Shown here piece by piece: positions 49,467 to 63,566 of a stretch of DNA of 64,000 nucleotides. Made by a program: the position numbers and the translations under genes. The stretch comes from Modicisalibacter muralis. GTDB lineage: Bacteria > Pseudomonadota > Gammaproteobacteria > Pseudomonadales > Halomonadaceae. The stretch covers positions 1 through 64,000 of the forward strand of contig NZ_FNGI01000003.1 of NCBI RefSeq assembly GCF_900102945.1, read 5' to 3'. The notes beneath the pieces are model-generated. The model saw nothing but the letters and a program-made list of their open reading frames with translations, had not been told where the DNA came from and did not search any database. Every line of letters begins with the position of its first letter. The first letter of the stretch is position 1.

Positions 49467-49495
49467 ATGAACGCACCATGAACGCCACGTTCAGC
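49467..49495. promoter_or_regulatory. Response-regulator box, copy 1
   Basis: ATGAACGC at 49467 and 49478, then GTTCAGC at 49489, each 11 bases apart. Lies 24-52 bases upstream of the PepSY-regulator-kinase operon. Eleven-base phasing is typical of OmpR/PhoB-family sites. Confidence 0.6.
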
Positions 49496-49552
49496 CCACT
49501 GCAAGATAACGAGGCTTAGGATGACATCATGATCGGTATCGAGAAGCAGTAC

Positions 49553-49581
49553 ATGAACGCCGGATGAACGGCGCCTTCAGC
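49553..49581. promoter_or_regulatory. Response-regulator box, copy 2
   Basis: ATGAACGC at 49553, ATGAACGG at 49564 and CTTCAGC at 49575, the same 11-base register as copy 1. The last element occupies the -35 position, 17 bases before a possible -10 (TACGAT, 49598-49603) for the divergent PepSY gene, which fits class II activation. Confidence 0.6.
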
Positions 49582-49665
49582 TTCATGCAAGGTGGCCTAC
49601 GATAACGTCACTGCAAACCTGCTCGCGACATGCAGGCATCAGCAAGTCCAATCAGGAGTGTAACC

Positions 49666-50139
49666 ATGAGAACACTGCGCCTATGTATGCTTCCCGTCGC
49701 CTTGACCGGCGGCTTATCCAGCGCGGCGCTGGCCGCCGAGGGCAGCCTGTCGCATAGTGAGCTACAAGCGCTGCTCAATCAGGCCGACCAGTACGGCTTC
49801 AGTCACTACGAAGAAATATCAGTCGAGGACAACACACACCTCGAAATAGACGGTTGGCGTGACGACGGCTGGCAGCTCGACCTGGAACTACTGATCGAGG
49901 ACGGCAGCGTGACTCACGAATGGCAGCGCAAGAGCCAGATTCCCGATTGGAGCCTGACTGGCGACGAGGTTCGCCAGGCACTGACCAATGCCCGCGAAGC
50001 GGGGATGCAACGATTCGAGCAGCTCGATGTCGATGAACGAGGACATATCGAGATCGAGGGATACACCACCCAAAACCGCGAGGTCGAGCTACGCCTGAAC
50101 CGCGACGGCCTGTCGGTCACCGGAGTCGAGAATGACTGA
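49666..50139 (+). CDS. Secreted tandem PepSY-like protein
   Basis: 157 residues. Signal peptide (MRTLRLCMLPVALTGGLSSA, cleavage after LAA, about residue 24), then two homologous PepSY-like units: SHSELQALLNQADQYGF...HLEIDGW and TGDEVRQALTNAREAGM...HIEIEGY (about 28-90 and 94-155). Each has the same helix, hairpin and acidic pattern. ATG 49666 preferred to the longer reading at 49630. Overlaps the next gene by 8 bases. Confidence 0.82.
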   Translation: MRTLRLCMLPVALTGGLSSAALAAEGSLSHSELQALLNQADQYGFSHYEEISVEDNTHLEIDGWRDDGWQLDLELLIEDGSVTHEWQRKSQIPDWSLTGDEVRQALTNAREAGMQRFEQLDVDERGHIEIEGYTTQNREVELRLNRDGLSVTGVEND

Positions 50140-50509
50140 ACGCAACGATCGCCAGAATAACGCCGCCTGGCAGGCGGCCCGCCAATGGCAGGAGCGAGCG
50201 CGCCAGGCGCGCCCCGCCACCAGCATGAGCGGCCCGAAAATGGTCCTGACCTGGCTATTGTTCGGCGCGATGATGGTCGTCGGCACCGTGCTGGGGCTGT
50301 TCTTCCTGCTGGTCGGCTGGCTGATGCTGCCGCTGCTGCGCCACCGCATGAAGAAGCGCGCCGAGGCCTTTCGCGCGCAACAGGCACGCGACATCGGCGG
50401 CGATTTCCACTCGCACGATGCCCATCGGCCAGGAGACAGCGGCCGCCACCGACAAGACGTGCTGGAAGGCGACTACGAGATCAAGCCCGAAAGCCGGGAC
50501 AGGACCTAA
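50132..50509 (+). CDS. Small membrane protein coupled to the PepSY gene
   Basis: 125 residues. A polar N-terminus rich in Gln/Arg, one or two tightly spaced helices (about 37-72, MVLTWLLFGAMMVVGTVLGL onward), and a charged, His-rich C-terminus (DFHSHDAHRPGDSGRHRQD). No family recognised. The 8-base overlap means translational coupling; the His/Asp tail could bind metal (inference). Confidence 0.7.
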   Translation: MTERNDRQNNAAWQAARQWQERARQARPATSMSGPKMVLTWLLFGAMMVVGTVLGLFFLLVGWLMLPLLRHRMKKRAEAFRAQQARDIGGDFHSHDAHRPGDSGRHRQDVLEGDYEIKPESRDRT

Positions 50510-50533
50510 TCTTCCGATGCATACATCGGCCAT

Positions 50534-50558
50534 AAAAAAACCCGCGTGGGGGCGCGGG
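50534..50558 (-). terminator. Rho-independent terminator (minus strand) of the K+ channel gene
   Basis: On the minus strand CCCGCG-CCCCCA-CGCGGG (50558-50541) followed by seven T. It lies 140 bases past the channel stop; the same stem may also end the plus-strand PepSY operon at 50509. The rest of 50510-50698 contains no supported gene. Confidence 0.8.
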
Positions 50559-50698
50559 TCGAGGTAGGGATGGAGCGTAAACGCATCAGGGACGATGCAT
50601 AAACTCAAACCGTCTGGTTGGCTGCCAGACTCATTTAGCCTATTCAGCGCAGAACGGTACGGCCAATGTATTGTGCTGATTGCTACGATAGAAATATT

Positions 50699-51508
50699 TC
50701 AATCGTCTCTCTCGCTATTCAAGGGGTGCCCACCGCCGCCAGATTCGGTTTCCCGCGTTCGTTGCTCCGTAAGCTCGGCACGCAGCGCGCGGATCTCGTC
50801 GCCGAGCGCGGCGACCTGGCCATTCAGGTGCCGGAGCATCTCGCGATCCGCCTTGTGCTGACGCGACTCCTGCTCGCCTTCATCGACGACGAACAGCGAC
50901 CCCACGTAAGCAGCGAAACTGCCGAACAGGCCGACCCCGCCGATCATCAACAGTACGGCTACTACCCGCCCCAGCGTCGTGACCGGATAGTAATCGCCGT
51001 AACCTACCGTGGTGATCGTGACAATGGCCCACCACAGCGCCTCCTCGGCGGTATTAATCGGGCTGTCGGGGTTCGGGCTCTCCACCAACAGCATGGTGAT
51101 GGCACCGAATGCCACCAACAGGACCGTCGCCGTCGCCGCCGAGGCGAAGATGCCCTCAGCGCGATTGCGGAACAGCAAGCGCCAGATCATCTCCATGGAC
51201 TTGATCGCGCGCAGCAAGCGAATCACCTGGATGACCCGGAACGCGCGCGCGCCGACCAGCACCCCGGCCGGAATGCTGGCCAATAGATCGATCCAGCCCC
51301 AGCGCATGAACCGCCACTTGTCCTTCGCGGCACGAAAGCGAATACAGAAATCGATGAAGAAGAACACGCAGACGATCACATCCATGTATTGCAGGAGTTG
51401 CGACACCTCCGGGGACAGCACGAGGAAGGTATCGGCGACCAGAGCGCCGATCACATAGAAGGACAGCACCAGCACGAAGAGCTGAAAGGGAGTCACGCGA
51501 TCGTTCAT
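50699..51508 (-). CDS. Voltage-gated-type potassium channel
   Basis: 269 residues, six membrane helices. Selectivity filter TVGYGD in ALWWAIVTITTVGYGDYYPV; an S4-like segment with regularly spaced arginines (RAFRVIQVIRLLRAIKSM, about 88-105); a C-terminal coiled coil (EQESRQHKADREMLRHLNGQ onward). Probably a tetrameric K+ channel setting membrane potential. ATG 51508 chosen; a TTG two codons upstream is possible. Confidence 0.9.
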   Translation of the reverse strand: MNDRVTPFQLFVLVLSFYVIGALVADTFLVLSPEVSQLLQYMDVIVCVFFFIDFCIRFRAAKDKWRFMRWGWIDLLASIPAGVLVGARAFRVIQVIRLLRAIKSMEMIWRLLFRNRAEGIFASAATATVLLVAFGAITMLLVESPNPDSPINTAEEALWWAIVTITTVGYGDYYPVTTLGRVVAVLLMIGGVGLFGSFAAYVGSLFVVDEGEQESRQHKADREMLRHLNGQVAALGDEIRALRAELTEQRTRETESGGGGHPLNSERDD

Positions 51509-51660
51509 GGGCAAACCGGCAGTCGTTCATCAAGCCTGTGACCATACGTCAAGGCCGGTGGCAGAGAAAGCCGCCGGTGAAGCTGGCGTGGCGGGGCCTC
51601 TACTCAAACACGACAACCCCGGCCCATTCGGGGTTGTTCATTCATTCTAGCAATATTCTC

Positions 51661-52446
51661 TCAACCATCGGCCAACCAGTTCACCAGGCGCTGATTGATG
51701 ATGTCCGGGCAATCCACGGAAGGCACGTGAGCCACGCCATCGAGGATTTCCAACTCGCTATCGGCGAGTTCGGCTTCGAGCCCTTGCAGCGTCTCGGGCG
51801 GCGTGGACAGGTCCTCGCTGCCACCCAGCAGGTGCACGCCGATACTAACGCTGAGCAACTTGTCACGATAATCGGTCGTCGCGAGCAGTTCGCAGAGGCG
51901 CGCGTAGCTCTCGTCGTCGGTGCGCGCCAGCACGGTCTTCCAGCCCGCTTCGAGGGCCGGCGAGGCGTTGCGTGAGGCCTGGGAAAACCAGCGTGGCACG
52001 ATCTCGTCGACCAACGCGGCGACGCCCTCTTCACGCACACGTCGCGCTCGGGCATGCCAGTTGTCCGGCGTACCGATCACCGCGCCGGTGTTGGTCAACA
52101 CCACGCGACCAAGTCGCTCGGGAGCCTGTATCAGCAACTGCTGACCGATCACGCCGCCGATCGAGGTGCCGACGAAACGAAAGCGCTGCGCACCGGCCTG
52201 ATCGGCCAACGTCAGCGCCTCGGCGGCCAATTGTTCGGCACGAATTTCACCCACGCGTGGCGCGCTGGCGCCGTGCCCCGGCAAATCCCAGGTGATTACC
52301 CGATAGCGACCGGTCAACACCGCAACGGTGTCGTCCCACACCGCCTGGGTCATGCCCAGCGGGTGCGCCAGAATCACCAGCGGCGCGGTTTGCGATCCGA
52401 CGTCGCGGTAGGCGACGCTGCGGCCATCGATCTCGAGAAAGGCCAT
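51661..52446 (-). CDS. pcaD: 3-oxoadipate enol-lactonase
   Basis: 261 residues, alpha/beta hydrolase. Oxyanion region HPLGMTQAVWDD, nucleophile Ser in FVGTSIGGVIGQQL, acid in GSEDLSTPPET and His in LDGVAHVPSVDCPDII. Hydrolyses the enol-lactone to 3-oxoadipate. Last gene of pcaIJFD, separated from pcaF by a 177-base repeat-rich gap. Confidence 0.92.
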   Translation of the reverse strand: MAFLEIDGRSVAYRDVGSQTAPLVILAHPLGMTQAVWDDTVAVLTGRYRVITWDLPGHGASAPRVGEIRAEQLAAEALTLADQAGAQRFRFVGTSIGGVIGQQLLIQAPERLGRVVLTNTGAVIGTPDNWHARARRVREEGVAALVDEIVPRWFSQASRNASPALEAGWKTVLARTDDESYARLCELLATTDYRDKLLSVSIGVHLLGGSEDLSTPPETLQGLEAELADSELEILDGVAHVPSVDCPDIINQRLVNWLADG

Positions 52447-52500
52447 TCAAATTCTCCCCTGGCAAAGCGCCAACGCAAGGCCCGGCGCCTTATTCGACAT

Positions 52501-52621
52501 AGACGGAAGAACGCGGCTTCGCCGCTTTAAGATGGAAGACCGGTGCTTCGCACCTGAAAGAAGGAAAGAACCCCGAACTCTCCTCTCTTCCGTCTTCCCT
52601 CTTCCTTCTTCCGTCTTCCCT
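52501..52621. repeat. Composite intergenic repeat between pcaF and pcaD
   Basis: Two short hairpins with TTC loops (GCGGC/GCCGC 52513-52525 and GGTGC/GCACC 52542-52554), each preceded by GGAAGA 29 bases apart. They are followed by a pyrimidine tract holding nearly two copies of a 21-base unit beginning TCTTCCGTCTTCCCTC (52586 and 52607). AGACGGAAGA at 52501 is the inverse of TCTTCCGTCT, so the outer parts can pair. No coding potential. Confidence 0.65.
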
Positions 52622-52623
52622 CG

Positions 52624-53826
<1,203 letters not shown>

Positions 53827-53841
53827 GTTCGCTTCTCCCGC

Positions 53842-54615
53842 TTACTCGCCGGCATGGTGGCGATCGGTGCGCGCCTTCAATTCGCGCAGCACCTGGAGTT
53901 CGTTGGCGCTGGGTTCCGGCGTCGCCTCGATAGCCTCGGCGAAACGGATCTCCCAGCCGGTGGCTTCGATAACGTCAGCGTGGCTCACGCCGGGATGCAG
54001 CGAAACCACCACCAGCTCCCGGGTTTCGGGGTCGGGCTTCATCACGCACAGATCGGTGATCACCCGGGTCGGCCCCTTGCCGATGTTGGGCACGCCGTCG
54101 CGGCCCTTGCCGTCGCGACCGAAGCCCAGAGTGGTGACGAAGTCCACGTCGCGCACGAAGGTGCGCTTGGAGTGCTTCAGGGTGATGAACACCTCGCCGG
54201 CGTTGGTGGCGATCTCCGGCGCCCCGCCGCCACCCGGCAGACGCACCTTGGGCGCCGTGTAGTCGCCGATCAGGGTGGTGTTGAGGTTGCAGTAGCGGTC
54301 GATCTGGGCGGTACCGAGAAAGCCCACGTCGACCTTACCGCCCTGCAACCAGTAGCGGAACATCTCGGGCACCGAGACGGTGGTCAGCGCAGTCTCGCAC
54401 AACTCGCCGTCGCCGATCGACAGCGGCAGCACGTCGGGCTTGGTCTGCAGGGTGCCGGATTCGTAGATCAGCACCACGTCGGGGGCATGGGTGAGGCGCG
54501 CCAGGTTGGCCGCCTCGCTGGGCAGGCCGATGCCGACGAAGCAGGTCATGCCGTTTTCCAGCGCCCGCGCGGCGGTGACGGTCATCATTTCCGAGGAGGT
54601 GTAATGGCTACTCAT
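53842..54615 (-). CDS. pcaJ: 3-oxoadipate CoA-transferase subunit B
   Basis: 257 residues. Beta subunit with the catalytic Glu in LIYESGTLQTKP and LPGGGGAPEIATNAGEVF. Moves CoA from succinyl-CoA to 3-oxoadipate. Start ATG 54615 shares one base with the pcaI stop (TGATG); the longer in-frame reading lies within pcaI. Confidence 0.95.
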   Translation of the reverse strand: MSSHYTSSEMMTVTAARALENGMTCFVGIGLPSEAANLARLTHAPDVVLIYESGTLQTKPDVLPLSIGDGELCETALTTVSVPEMFRYWLQGGKVDVGFLGTAQIDRYCNLNTTLIGDYTAPKVRLPGGGGAPEIATNAGEVFITLKHSKRTFVRDVDFVTTLGFGRDGKGRDGVPNIGKGPTRVITDLCVMKPDPETRELVVVSLHPGVSHADVIEATGWEIRFAEAIEATPEPSANELQVLRELKARTDRHHAGE

Positions 54616-55433
54616 CAGACTTCTCCTCCAGCTTGCAAAACGTTCTCTTCGAGCCACGCTTGGAAGGCGTCACGGTCGCGGGCGATGGCGTCCCACTCCT
54701 TGTAGAAGCGGTTGTCTCGCGGATAGTAACCGTAAGCGTAAGACGGATAGGCACCCTTCTCGGCGACGGCGATGGCGCTGATCGCCCAGCCGGGGATCAC
54801 GCAGGCATTGGGCGTGGCGCCCAGGTCGTCGACGATCTCCTCGACGGTGACGATGCTCGACTTGGCGGCGAGCACGGCTTCCTTCTGCACGCCGATAATG
54901 CCCTCGACCAGCACGTTGCCCTGTCGATCGGCGCGCTGGGCGTGGATCACGCCGACATCGGGGCGAATCGACGGCACCGCCGCCAGGCGCTCGCCGGTGA
55001 ATGGGCACTCGATGAACTTGATCTGGTCGTTGACCTTGGGCAGATCGCTGCCGACATAACCTCGCAGCACCGCCAGCGGCAGGCCGGCGGCGCCCGCCTC
55101 ATAAGCGCAGGCCATGGTCGCGTGGCTGTGCTCGAGGATCTCGAGCTTGTGCGGGTAGCCTTTCTCCACCGCGTCGCGCAGGCGATGCAGCGAACCGACG
55201 CCGGGGTTGCCGCCCCATGAGAAGATCAGCTTCTTGGCGCAGCCGGCGCCGATCAACTGGTCGTAGATCAGATCCGGGGTCATGCGGATCAGGGTCAGGT
55301 CGCGCTTGCCCTGGCGGATGATCTCGTGGCCCGCGGCGAAGGGAATCAGGTGGGTGAAGCCTTCCATGGCCACGGTGGCGCCGTTATCGACGTAGCGCGC
55401 CACCGCGTCATGCAGGCTGAGGATATCGGCCAT
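54615..55433 (-). CDS. pcaI: 3-oxoadipate CoA-transferase subunit A
   Basis: 272 residues. Alpha subunit of the CoA-transferase: FTHLIPFAAGHEIIRQGKRD, FSWGGNPGVGSLHRLRDAVE and ADRQGNVLVEGIIGVQKEAV. First gene of the pca operon, with two operator-like repeats 28-61 bases upstream of its ATG; GAGAGAGG is the ribosome binding site. Confidence 0.95.
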   Translation of the reverse strand: MADILSLHDAVARYVDNGATVAMEGFTHLIPFAAGHEIIRQGKRDLTLIRMTPDLIYDQLIGAGCAKKLIFSWGGNPGVGSLHRLRDAVEKGYPHKLEILEHSHATMACAYEAGAAGLPLAVLRGYVGSDLPKVNDQIKFIECPFTGERLAAVPSIRPDVGVIHAQRADRQGNVLVEGIIGVQKEAVLAAKSSIVTVEEIVDDLGATPNACVIPGWAISAIAVAEKGAYPSYAYGYYPRDNRFYKEWDAIARDRDAFQAWLEENVLQAGGEV

Positions 55434-55460
55434 GGGTGTTCGCCTCTCTCAACGCAATAA

Positions 55461-55494
55461 GTTCGCTAAACGAACATAGGTTTGTGATACGAAC
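55461..55494. promoter_or_regulatory. Twin PcaR/PcaU-type operators upstream of pcaI
   Basis: GTTCGCTAAACGAAC (55461-55475) and GTTTGTGATACGAAC (55480-55494) lie 19 bases apart. Both resemble the palindromic GTTCGATAATCGCAC-type sites of the IclR-family regulators PcaR, PcaU and PobR. The remaining 55434-55774 gap shows no gene other than the truncated regulator start. Confidence 0.65.
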
Positions 55495-55774
55495 AAAACT
55501 AATCGGGATCGCACCCGTCGTCAAACCCCAAAACAAGCCAAAAGTCGGCCACGAACCCGCCCGATGTCTGCCTGGTCAGCGCTAACGCCATGAAAGACAA
55601 GACGTTACGGTCTATTTCAGCGTCCTTGGTGCACGCTAGACTTGGGCATGCCTGCTACCAAGGTATAAGGAAATATCGATGAGGAAAGAATTACGCACAG
55701 GCGTTCGCAAGGCGAACACTGTGCTAGAGTCATTGCGTGCATTCGAGCAACGCAACCATTGGGGCGCCACCGCC

Positions 55775-56108
55775 ATGACGACGCAGATGGAGGAAGACAT
55801 TCTCACGCCTGACGATCGGGACTTCGTGACCGCCCTCGCCGGCGGCCTGGAAGTGATCCTGGCCTTCGACAGCGACAACCGCGCATGACGCTCAGCGAGG
55901 TCGCCGCCAGGGTTATTGCATCGTCGATCAGGAGCTCGATCCCGGCCTGCGCTCGCTGGCGGTGCCGACCTTCGACGCCAACGGCAAACTGTTGGGTGCG
56001 ATCAACGTCAGCACCAACGCCGCGCGCATCGACCTGGCCACGCTGACCGACAAGTTCCTGCCGCTGCTACAGGAGGAAACCCGCCAGATTGCCACGCAGG
56101 TCAGCTAG
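55775..56108 (+). pseudogene. pcaR: Broken IclR-family regulator PcaR (frameshift and internal deletion)
   Basis: Three pieces of one PcaR-like protein lie in three different frames. Piece 1 is MTTQMEEDILTPDDRDFVTALAGG from 55775, stopping at 55888. Piece 2 is MTLSEVAAR from 55885, shifted by one base, the HTH start of IclR proteins. Piece 3 is GYCIVDQELDPGLRSLAVPT from 55911 to the stop at 56106, matching the C-terminal effector domain. About 150 residues between the HTH and the C-terminus are missing. An intact IclR regulator is about 260 residues, so this cannot be functional. Confidence 0.8.
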
Positions 56109-56121
56109 CATCGCGCCGGGC

Positions 56122-56823
56122 CTATGCCGGCAACGGTGCCTGTGCAGAGGCCGTCTGCGCCAGCAAACGCTCGACCAGACGTTCCACATCCACCAGCGCA
56201 TCGTTAATGGAGCGGGCCAGGCGATCGCCGCCCTCTTCCTGATATTCGATGGCGATGTCGTGGAAATGGCGGATGCCGATAAATTCCAGGGCCGTGCGCA
56301 CGCTGGGTTCCAGGTGATTCATGTGCGCCAGCGGGCCGCCCGGCCCGAGGCCGAAGCCGCCTCGGGAGGATAGGATCACCGCGTGGCGGGGCCGGTCCGC
56401 CAGTAGCGGCGTGAACGGATCCTCATGGTTCGCCGGGTCGAAACCGACGGTGCGATCCAGGCGCACGATGTTGTCGATCCACGCCTTGAAGGCGGCCGGA
56501 TAACTGAAGTTGTAGAGGGGCACGCCCAGCACCAGCACGTCCGCCTGGATCAGCTCGTCGACCAGGGCGTCGCTTTCGGCGAGCACGTCGCGCATCCAGG
56601 GCTGTTGCTTTTCGGCGGAGGCGAAGGCGGCTTCGATCCACGCCACGCTGGTGAGCGCCGGGGGCGTCAGGCCCAGGTCGCGATGGACGATGGCATCCCC
56701 GGGCCGGGCAGCCTGCCATTGCGATACGAAGTGATGGGTCAGCCGGCGAGTGTGGGAGCCGTGTTCGTGGGTGCCGGAACGGCCGGGGCGCGGGCTGGCA
56801 TCGAGGTGCAGTAGTCGGGTCAT
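56122..56823 (-). CDS. FMN-dependent NADH-azoreductase family protein (AzoR/AcpD-like)
   Basis: 233 residues, flavodoxin-like quinone reductase fold. LLHLDASPRPGRSGTHEHGS (FMN phosphate loop), LVLGVPLYNFSYPAAFKAWID and ILSSRGGFGLG are family features. Reduces quinones or azo compounds with NAD(P)H. Divergently paired with a LysR regulator, which probably controls it. Confidence 0.85.
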   Translation of the reverse strand: MTRLLHLDASPRPGRSGTHEHGSHTRRLTHHFVSQWQAARPGDAIVHRDLGLTPPALTSVAWIEAAFASAEKQQPWMRDVLAESDALVDELIQADVLVLGVPLYNFSYPAAFKAWIDNIVRLDRTVGFDPANHEDPFTPLLADRPRHAVILSSRGGFGLGPGGPLAHMNHLEPSVRTALEFIGIRHFHDIAIEYQEEGGDRLARSINDALVDVERLVERLLAQTASAQAPLPA

Positions 56824-56862
56824 GGGATTGTCCTTTCCTGAACGAACTTGAATGAGTTGACA

Positions 56863-56879
56863 TCATCTAGACTTGATGA
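56863..56879. promoter_or_regulatory. Possible LysR box between azoreductase and regulator
   Basis: TCATC-TAGACTT-GATGA is a 17-base interrupted palindrome of T-N11-A form in the 143-base divergent gap; TGAGCTCA follows close by. Inferred binding site of the adjacent LysR protein. Confidence 0.45.
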
Positions 56880-57853
56880 GCTCATTAAAGCCAAAGGCCC
56901 CACATAGCGACAAACGACGATTCTTTCCCGAAAACGAAAAATTAAACTCATCCATTCGAGCTCCATATGACGCCGCGCCGACTGCCCTCCCTATCCGCCC
57001 TGCGCGCCTTCGAGGCGACGGCACGCCATCTCAGCGCCAAGGCCGCCGCCGAGGAGCTGTCGGTGACGCCCACGGCGGTCAGCCACCAGATCCGCAAGCT
57101 GGAGGAATACCTCGGCGTCGTCCTGTTCGTGCGCAAGCCCCGCCAGTTGGTGCTCACCGGCGCTGGCAAGACGCTGCTGGCGGCATCCAGCGACGCCTTC
57201 GACACCCTGGGAGACGCGGTGGCCCGCCTGTACCACGCGCCGGAACAACCGAGCGTGACGCTCTCCACCACCCCGGCGGTGGCCGCCCGCTGGCTACTGC
57301 CCTGGGTATGCCTGCTGCGCGAACGTCATCCGGACTTGAACCTGAATATTCAGGTGTCCTACGACTGGGTGGCGTTGGATGGCGTGGCCGCCGACATGGC
57401 GATCCGCTACGGTGACGGCCATTGGCCGGGCCTGGTGACGGAGAAGCTGTTCGACAACGTCTTCGTTCCCGCCTGCAGCCCGGCACTCGGCATCAGTCGT
57501 CACGCGGACCTGCACCACCACACCCTGCTGCACTATCGGCCGCCGAGCCGCAAGGGCTCGCTACTGAGCTGGCTGTCGTGGCAGAAACTGGCCAACGTGG
57601 CGGGGCTGGATATCGACGCCGGCCTGATGTTCTCCGACGAGACGCACACCATCGGCGCCGCGCTGGATGGCCAGGGTGTCGCGCTGATGAGCAAGGCGCT
57701 AATCGCCAGCGAACTCAGCGGCGGTCGCCTGGTTCAACCGTTCGGGCCCGACATGCCCGCCGAGCCGTTTCATCTGGTGTATCCGCAAGAGCGCCTGCGG
57801 GAGCCGGCGTTCGCGGCGGTGAGGGAGTGGGTGCTGGGGTTGGCGGATCGAGC

Positions 57854-62179
<4,326 letters not shown>

Positions 62180-62201
62180 AGGCGCGGAGTGACCTCGACG
62201 A

Positions 62202-62603
62202 TCAATCGATGGGACGGTGCTGGGTGTCTTCGCCAGCGGTGATGAACAGCATGCGTGCCGGCTCGCTCACCGTGGCGGTATGCCACGTTCCCTGCGGCAC
62301 GATGGCGAAGTCGCCACTCGTCTGGAGCTCGAGGGTCTCGGTACCGCCCTCGCGCTCAAGAAGAAACGTCACTGCGCCCGACAGCAGGCAGACGATCTCG
62401 TCGCCGTTGGGATGCATCTCCCACATCGTCCAATCGGTCTCGAATGCATGGGAGGTGACGAGGTACTCGTTATGAAAGTTCCCGAGCTGTCCATCGATCA
62501 GGCGCTGCCAGAAGCGCTCATCCACGCCGAGCGGCTCGACCGACGCATCGGGGCGCAGGCGCAGATAGGTGGAATCGAGCGTATAGGGGCCGGGATTCGG
62601 CAT
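62202..62603 (-). CDS. Cupin-domain protein
   Basis: 133 residues, single RmlC-like cupin: EMHPNGDEIVCLLSGAVTFLLE and GDFAIVPQGTWHTATV contain the two conserved cupin motifs with potential metal ligands. No enzymatic function assigned. Located 22 bases before lhr, perhaps co-transcribed. Confidence 0.8.
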   Translation of the reverse strand: MPNPGPYTLDSTYLRLRPDASVEPLGVDERFWQRLIDGQLGNFHNEYLVTSHAFETDWTMWEMHPNGDEIVCLLSGAVTFLLEREGGTETLELQTSGDFAIVPQGTWHTATVSEPARMLFITAGEDTQHRPID

Positions 62604-62714
62604 GGCGGGTCTCCGTCGAGTGGTGGAAGTGAAGGAATCGTTGCCCTCAAGTGTAGCTTTCGCGCCGCAGCCTGCCGCCGCACCGATCCAAAACGCGATT
62701 GATCATTCGCATGC

Positions 62715-62780
62715 TTTCTTTTTCAAGAGAAAAGTTATAAGATTTTTAATATCTATTCTTTTATAGAATATAAACTTATT
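62715..62780 (+). promoter_or_regulatory. AT-rich control region of the NitT/TauT-type transporter
   Basis: A sharp AT-rich island containing TATTCT-TTTAT-AGAATA (62754-62770), a perfect interrupted palindrome, and several -10-like hexamers (TATAAG, TATAAA). It is the likely promoter/operator of the ABC genes starting at 62793; exact boxes are ambiguous. Confidence 0.45.
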
Positions 62781-62792
62781 CGGGATGGGCAT

Positions 62793-63566
62793 ATGGAGCT
62801 GCGTTTCGACCGGGTTGCCAAGACCTTCGGCAGCCTCGAAGTCATCAAGCAATTCGACAACACGATCCACAGCGGCGAAATCGTCGCCCTAGTGGGTCCA
62901 TCCGGCTGTGGCAAGTCGACGCTGCTGCATATGGTCGCCGGGCTGCAGACGCCGACATCGGGCAGCTTGAGCGCCGATGCCGCGACCATCGAGTCGCCCT
63001 CTCCGCAGCGCACCCTGGTCTTTCAGGAACATGCGCTCTACCCCTGGCTGACACTGGTCGACAACGTCGCCCTGGCGCTGGAATTCCAGAACCGGCCACG
63101 GGCGGTCGCCAAGAGCGAGGCCCGGCAGTGGCTATCACGCGTTCAGCTCGATGGCTTCGAAGGCTACTACCCTCACCAGGTTTCCGGTGGCATGCGCCAG
63201 CGTGCGGCACTGGCTCGCGCGTTTATCGCCCGCCCCCAGGTGCTGTTGCTGGACGAGCCGTTCGGCGCGCTGGATGCGTTGACCCGCATGACCCTGCAGA
63301 GCGTGCTCAAGGAGCTTATTTCCGAAGAGTGCCCGACCGTGCTGCTGGTCACCCACGATGTCGACGAAGCGCTCTATCTTGCCGACCGCGTACTGGTCTT
63401 CAGTCAGCGCCCTGCCAGCGTGCTCAAGGAAGTTCAACTGGGGCACATTCCCAAGACCCATGATCTCTCCGACTTCGCCGCCGAGCGCCGGGAAGTTCTC
63501 GAACTGCTGGGCATCGATGCCGGTTCCAAAGCAAAAAACACCAACGTTGAAGGAGTGAACCTATGA
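62793..63566 (+). CDS. ABC transporter ATP-binding protein (NitT/TauT family)
   Basis: 257 residues. Walker [19 protein letters not shown]-loop FQEHALYPWLTLVDNV, signature VSGGMRQRAALARAF, Walker B VLLLDEPFGALDALTR and VLLVTHDVDEALYLADRVLV are those of SsuB/TauB/NrtD-type importers. Overlaps the binding-protein gene by ATGA. Substrate unknown. Confidence 0.93.
   Translation: MELRFDRVAKTFGSLEVIKQFDNTIHSGEIVALVGPSGCGKSTLLHMVAGLQTPTSGSLSADAATIESPSPQRTLVFQEHALYPWLTLVDNVALALEFQNRPRAVAKSEARQWLSRVQLDGFEGYYPHQVSGGMRQRAALARAFIARPQVLLLDEPFGALDALTRMTLQSVLKELISEECPTVLLVTHDVDEALYLADRVLVFSQRPASVLKEVQLGHIPKTHDLSDFAAERREVLELLGIDAGSKAKNTNVEGVNL

Noticed and set aside
52579-52621. CRISPR-like reading of the pyrimidine tandem repeat
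   Set aside because: The units are contiguous, 21 bases long, without spacers, and no cas gene is nearby.
55679-55888. A 69-residue plus-strand gene as an independent small protein
   Set aside because: Its second half is the N-terminus of an IclR/PcaR regulator whose remainder follows in other frames, so it is part of a pseudogene.
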